43,861 nt of DNA, taken from Hofstenia miamia (Eukaryota; Xenacoelomorpha; Acoela). The position numbers and the translations under genes were made by a program. This document shows positions 38,928 to 43,861 of this stretch, one piece after another. Position 1 is the first letter of the stretch; each line of letters starts with the position of its first letter. The notes below the pieces were generated by a model that was given only the letters and a program-made list of their open reading frames with translations, had not been told where the DNA came from and did no database searches. The DNA is taken from contig SCFE01000001.1 in NCBI GenBank assembly GCA_004352715.1, forward strand, positions 7,016,867 through 7,060,727, written 5' to 3'.

Positions 38928-41710
38928 GTAATCAACTTACTCTGCAGATGAAAGCAAATTTCATTCTCTGAATCACTTGAGAATACATCTGAATTCTCTC
39001 CATTTACTTCTGTGAGCAATTCCACTTATGTAAACTTTTGATTTGATTGTTTATTCAGGCTCTATTTAATTCTAACTGTTACAAAAGTGCAGTTTTCTTG
39101 TAAATGTTCCAATACCACTTAGAAATATATGCAAAACATTCAAAACTGCATCTCATATATTGTTGCATAGAATAACAAATAAATATAATTTTCAATTTTT
39201 CTTTCAATACAGACAAACATTCAATGTCAGTATGTTACAAATCCATTGAAAACATTTTAAATACTGTACCAAATAAAGAACATAAATTTCCAAACAGAGT
39301 TCATTTTGCATCCCAGTAACATTTCAACTTTTTTTCAACATATTTTCATGTGAATGTCTGTAATATAAGAATTAATAAATATTCAAATTGTTTTGGCTTT
39401 ACTTATTATAGTGAAAGCTTCAATGGTTAGGAACCATATGGTTAATGCTTTGCCACTGCAAATGACATTTTGTTATATTACTTTGTTTCTTTTCATATGC
39501 TCCTTAGATTTATTGGCAAAACTCTGTGAAGCCACAGTATTTTCATATTACTAATCCTAATTTTTTTGTTCATGCTTTTTCCTAATGAGGTCCAAATTGA
39601 CCCTAATCAATTATTGGTGTAGATTCTAACTATAAATATATGTTAGATGAAATATTATACTGTGTATTGATAGCTTTACAATAGATTATTATGATTTCAA
39701 TGAAGAGAATGAATATGCAAAAATGAACATTATTGCTATTGGTGAAGATGAGAAAGATATTTTTAGGAATTTGATAATGAGCCAGATAAAATAGATGCTG
39801 ATGATCTCAAACAATTTGCCAATAATTAACTGGATTTAAAATCATAAGATGGACATATAGAATGGAAATTAGATCTTCATACTTAAGGGTGTTTTTTAAG
39901 AATCTCATCATGATTGTGTTTCCAAATACTAATCCTTGAAATTTTGCAGCATAGTGCCTCTGTATACTACCTACTGTGATGGTAAATATGTTTGAGTTTC
40001 AAATGAATACTGTGGGAGCAATTTTCAAAAAATAGGTATTTTGAGAAAAAAGTCTGATGCCTGCTAAATGCCTTAGAAATTTTAATTAATTTCCCACCAA
40101 GTGTATATATACATTTGATAAAATGCCCACTCATTTTCAAGTAGCCTACCTATTCAGACATTAGAAGGCAATAAATAAAGAGCAAACCAGCAAAATATTG
40201 AAATAAAAATGTATCTGATAATATGGAGTCAAGTTCAATTAAGTAAATTTTCAGGCAGAACATGTGCAAAAGACATTAGAGAACTGTGGCTATGGAATTG
40301 TGCACTCTATTATTCAGATATGGTTTAATGTCTGCACTTATAATATCCTTTGCTCTAAGTCATTTGTAAATTACCTCTAAAGACATAATCTTTCACATAG
40401 GGAATTGTATATCATTCCAAGAAGGCCATTCCAATATGCATGCTTACATCCTGGCAATGTCAAGTTTTTTCTTCTGTATTTGGATATCTTTAGACATCTA
40501 CAATGGTAAACTAAGTTCCTTCATTAAATACAGTTGTTGTTTTGATTAGCTCCATACATTATGATAGCAATATTTCAGATGACAATGCCAAAAAAACAGA
40601 TATGCAGGCAGACTATAATCTTCAAAAAGAGAGGTAGACATTATGGACAAAGTGATAGAACTGATGATGACAAAATGGGCAACACAATGATGGCCATTGA
40701 AATTCTTCTACATGCACATCAATGTAGGTTGTATCACCTTATATGTCATCTTTAAAATATTGTTTACTTCTAGGATGATAACATGGCACAATTTTCCACT
40801 TGGAGTAAACAAATATCTAATGATGCATTGTACTCTTCCAATGTTCCATACAATGTATGAAAATTCATTATCTTGATGTGTGGTTCTACTTCTCCACCAC
40901 TAACATCTACTTCCACTAATACAAGAACATCTTTCAAGCACAATGATGTGAAAATTGAAGGGTTCAGTGCACAAACATGCTAAGTGGCATTGTTAAGAGT
41001 TTAGAGTAAAGTATATTTTTGTTTTAATTGGGTCATGCTTTATGATATTAACACTATTGCATCAAAAAAATTGAATTAAGCATGGAATGATAGCTTTTTT
41101 ATAAAATCAACATTTCAAAAATGAAGACCTGCTTGTGCAAAGGAAATCATTATCTAAGAAAACTAATTCTCTTTGTTCCTTTTTTTCACTGGCCATTCTA
41201 TGAGTCAATTGTTTTAATACTAAATTTTATGAAAAAATCATATTTGCACTTAACATGTTTTGATTTAACAAATGTTAGGTGCATTAACATGCTAAGTGTG
41301 GACATTTATCAATTCTATGAATCTATATTTTTTAATTATATATCATTTGATTTGAAATAATATTACAATTTACATAAAAACCCTTAAGAAGAATAAATTC
41401 TAAGATTAAAAAATAAATGGTAAGAAACACCACAAGAGTTAAGATCAGTTTACTCAAAAATGGAAAAAGTGTACTTAACAATGTAATACACTGAACTCTT
41501 TAATTGTCCAAGATCAAACAACTCTAAGTTTAAAAAGTATAAAGATTTATGCATTTTTTACAAGGAATTTGTCTGTCACAACCATTCCAATATTACTACT
41601 GCTGTAAGGTGCTACTTCTGCCAACAAATCTAAAATTATATATTGTGTTTGTTATACCATGTCTTTTGTTTATTAAACAATTCATTCTTGCCATATATTA
41701 ATATATTTAA
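38928..41710. other. AT-rich, CpG-poor stretch without recognised genes
   Basis: About 2.8 kb in which I find no LTR, no RT-like motif and no clear terminal repeats. A short frame near 39690 reads NEENEYAKMNIIAIGEDEKD, and a 64-codon frame at 40561-40755 opens MIAIFQMTMPKKQ; neither matches a family I know. It may be old transposon or plain intergenic DNA. Confidence 0.5.
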
Positions 41711-42393
41711 ATTGGGGTTATGTTTTACTCCAACAGGAATCCATGTAAGCAAAATAAGCATGCTTGGGTTAAATTTGAGAGTTTGTAGCATGGGGGTTTG
41801 AAGGTTGAGAAAACTTAGTTTGAAGAAATAACTGTGTGAACAACACATCTTTGCTAATCTCTTTTATATTAGAATAGAAATACAGATATACAAATAAAGC
41901 AAAATGAAGGTTTTGCCCAAAAAACTATTTTGAATTAAAATTTCACAAGCTTAGAGAGACTTTGAGAAAATTCTATCCTGCTTAAACATAGGTTAAGGAG
42001 AGTCCCCCATTAATCCCTAAGTTTTGTGCTTTTACTGACATTGATAAGACATTTTCTTTTTAAAGGTAAAATTTGTTTATTTAACATGAGAATCTTGGTT
42101 GATTAAAGATACTGTTCTGAAAAGGCCAAACACAAAGATTTTTATATTAATTTGTAAGTGTTCTGTTAGTAATTAAAATTGCTGCTCCTTATTGTAGAAT
42201 CACAAGATTAATTAGGGTAAGCATAATTAACTGTAAATCTAGTACTTCAAATCCAATGGGTGCACTATAGAAATAGAAAGTCTAATATGAAGGCTAATTG
42301 ATCTTCAATTTCAGTGAAACAAAATAATCAGTAATTAAACATAATTAATCAAAGCCAGAAATTATGAGTCATCTCTTGGTTTGTCACAATTAC

Positions 42394-42815
42394 TGTAACA
42401 TCCGCCACCTGGCCTATTTGCACCATGTATTATTGCTAATAACTACCACTCAGTAAATTGTGGGTGAGGAGTTACTACGTTAGTGAATCGCCAAGCTTTT
42501 CCCCTCTACTTAACTAGCTAGGTTAATTGAGAACTAATCATCACTATTTAGGTGACAAAGCCATGTGACGTTTCCTCTCTGAATCATCTGTGGGCTACTG
42601 CCCGAAGCTGGTCTCCACATCACAGTTCCTCTCCTTCATGAATGATTGACTGAATCCACTGCACCATCTCAGCTCAACAAGGACTAATTATGTGTACCTT
42701 ACTTTAGCTCAGTGCGTGCACTCATGTCAAGTTGTAACTGACTTAAACTCAATTTTGTAAAATGTTTGTTGTTTTGATTGAGTAAAGCAACCAGGCATTG
42801 ACACTAACTGCATTT
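42394..42815 (-). mobile_element. LTR-1 variant fragment, first copy
   Basis: The plus strand starts TGTAACATCCGCCACCTGGCC and follows LTR-1 through GTGGGCTACTGCCCGAAG and GCAACCAGGCATTGACACTA, then stops at the duplication junction. The GGCCTATTTG wording links it to the LTR at 1-713 rather than to the main LTR-1. Confidence 0.85.
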
Positions 42816-43498
42816 ATTGGGGTTATGTTTTACTCCAACAGGAATCCATGTAAGCAAAATAAGCATGCTTGGGTTAAATTTGAGAGTTTGTAGCATGGGG
42901 GTTTGAAGGTTGAGAAAACTTAGTTTGAAGAAATAACTGTGTGAACAACACATCTTTGCTAATCTCTTTTATATTAGAATAGAAATACAGATATACAAAT
43001 AAAGCAAAATGAAGGTTTTGCCCAAAAAACTATTTTGAATTAAAATTTCACAAGCTTAGAGAGACTTTGAGAAAATTCTATCCTGCTTAAACATAGGTTA
43101 AGGAGAGTCCCCCATTAATCCCTAAGTTTTGTGCTTTTACTGACATTGATAAGACATTTTCTTTTTAAAGGTAAAATTTGTTTATTTAACATGAGAATCT
43201 TGGTTGATTAAAGATACTGTTCTGAAAAGGCCAAACACAAAGATTTTTATATTAATTTGTAAGTGTTCTGTTAGTAATTAAAATTGCTGCTCCTTATTGT
43301 AGAATCACAAGATTAATTAGGGTAAGCATAATTAACTGTAAATCTAGTACTTCAAATCCAATGGGTGCACTATAGAAATAGAAAGTCTAATATGAAGGCT
43401 AATTGATCTTCAATTTCAGTGAAACAAAATAATCAGTAATTAAACATAATTAATCAAAGCCAGAAATTATGAGTCATCTCTTGGTTTGTCACAATTAC

Positions 43499-43861
43499 TG
43501 TAACATCCGCCACCTGGCCTATTTGCACCATGTATTATTGCTAATAACTACCACTCAGTAAATTGTGGGTGAGGAGTTACTACGTTAGTGAATCGCCAAG
43601 CTTTTCCCCTCTACTTAACTAGCTAGGTTAATTGAGAACTAATCATCACTATTTAGGTGACAAAGCCATGTGACGTTTCCTCTCTGAATCATCTGTGGGC
43701 TACTGCCCGAAGCTGGTCTCCACATCACAGTTCCTCTCCTTCATGAATGATTGACTGAATCCACTGCACCATCTCAGCTCAACAAGGACTAATTATGTGT
43801 ACCTTACTTTAGCTCAGTGCGTGCACTCATGTCAAGTTGTAACTGACTTAAACTCAATTTT
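43499..43861 (-). mobile_element. LTR-1 variant fragment, second copy
   Basis: Identical to the first copy 1105 bases earlier, as part of the tandem duplication. It runs off the window edge, so whether it continues into a full LTR cannot be seen. Confidence 0.85.

Larger units (their letters stand above)
41711..43861. repeat. Exact 1105-bp tandem duplication
   Basis: 41711-42815 is repeated from 42816 to the window end (1046 of 1105 bases seen) with no mismatch found by eye. Each unit holds about 683 bases of unassigned DNA followed by 422 bases of an LTR-1 variant. The junction CATTT/ATTGGGG has almost no homology between the two sides. Confidence 0.95.

Noticed and set aside
40561-40755. 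A 64-codon plus-strand ORF, considered as a transposase remnant
   Set aside because: No catalytic motif, no neighbouring terminal repeats and no similarity that I can recognise.
1-43861. CRISPR arrays, tRNA or rRNA genes, bacterial-type operons
   Set aside because: No regular spacer-repeat array, no cloverleaf and no rRNA-like stretch was seen. The LTR retrotransposon content points to a eukaryote.

Overview
The window looks like a low-GC, CpG-poor animal genome; I cannot name the species. No host gene is recognisable. Almost everything supportable is a graveyard of Ty3/gypsy-type LTR retrotransposons, most of them on the minus strand, nested in one another and broken by frameshifts, stops, deletions and runs of N. 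Mismatches between young LTR copies fall mostly at CG/TG/CA sites, which suggests a CpG-methylated genome.

Three related LTR types recur; the names are mine. LTR-1 begins TGTAGCATCATC and ends GATGTTACA on its sense strand and is about 1.15 kb. LTR-2 begins TGTAGAGTC and is about 0.7 kb. LTR-3 begins TGTGGCATAATC and is about 0.95 kb. Each has a TATA box on its sense strand.

Layout. 1-713: LTR-1 variant. 1240-2128: gag remnant. 3208-7204: LTR-3, two 1000-N gaps, a post-pol ORF fragment (copy H) and LTR-2. 7205-10149: LTR debris and a nearly full LTR-1. 10150-19699: a minus-strand train of a truncated gag (element B), a leader, and element A (post-pol ORF, integrase, RNase H, RT, protease remnant, gag, leader), abutting the LTR-3 of element G. 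19700-27592: element G, the best-preserved copy, with a gag tail, protease, RT with YIDD, RNase H, integrase with its DDE residues, an in-frame repeat spacer and a post-pol ORF of about 900 codons. 27593-30113: LTR-1 fragments in opposite orientation around another post-pol ORF piece (copy J). 30598-33363: plus-strand element D (gag and protease, then a gap and an LTR-1 end). 33364-35580: leader, LTR-2 and post-pol ORF (copy E), minus strand. 35802-38735: plus-strand element F (LTR-2, leader split by a solo LTR-1, gag start). 38736-41710: AT-rich DNA without recognisable genes. 41711-43861: an exact 1105-bp tandem duplication carrying an LTR-1 variant.

Gag would build the particle, protease cut the polyprotein, RT/RNase H copy the RNA, and integrase insert the cDNA. 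The most interesting part is a large third ORF between integrase and the 3' LTR, called ORF3 here. It is seen in five divergent copies (A, E, G, H, J), occupies the position env has in other elements, shows no obvious envelope features and matches no family I can name. No complete, functional element is visible.
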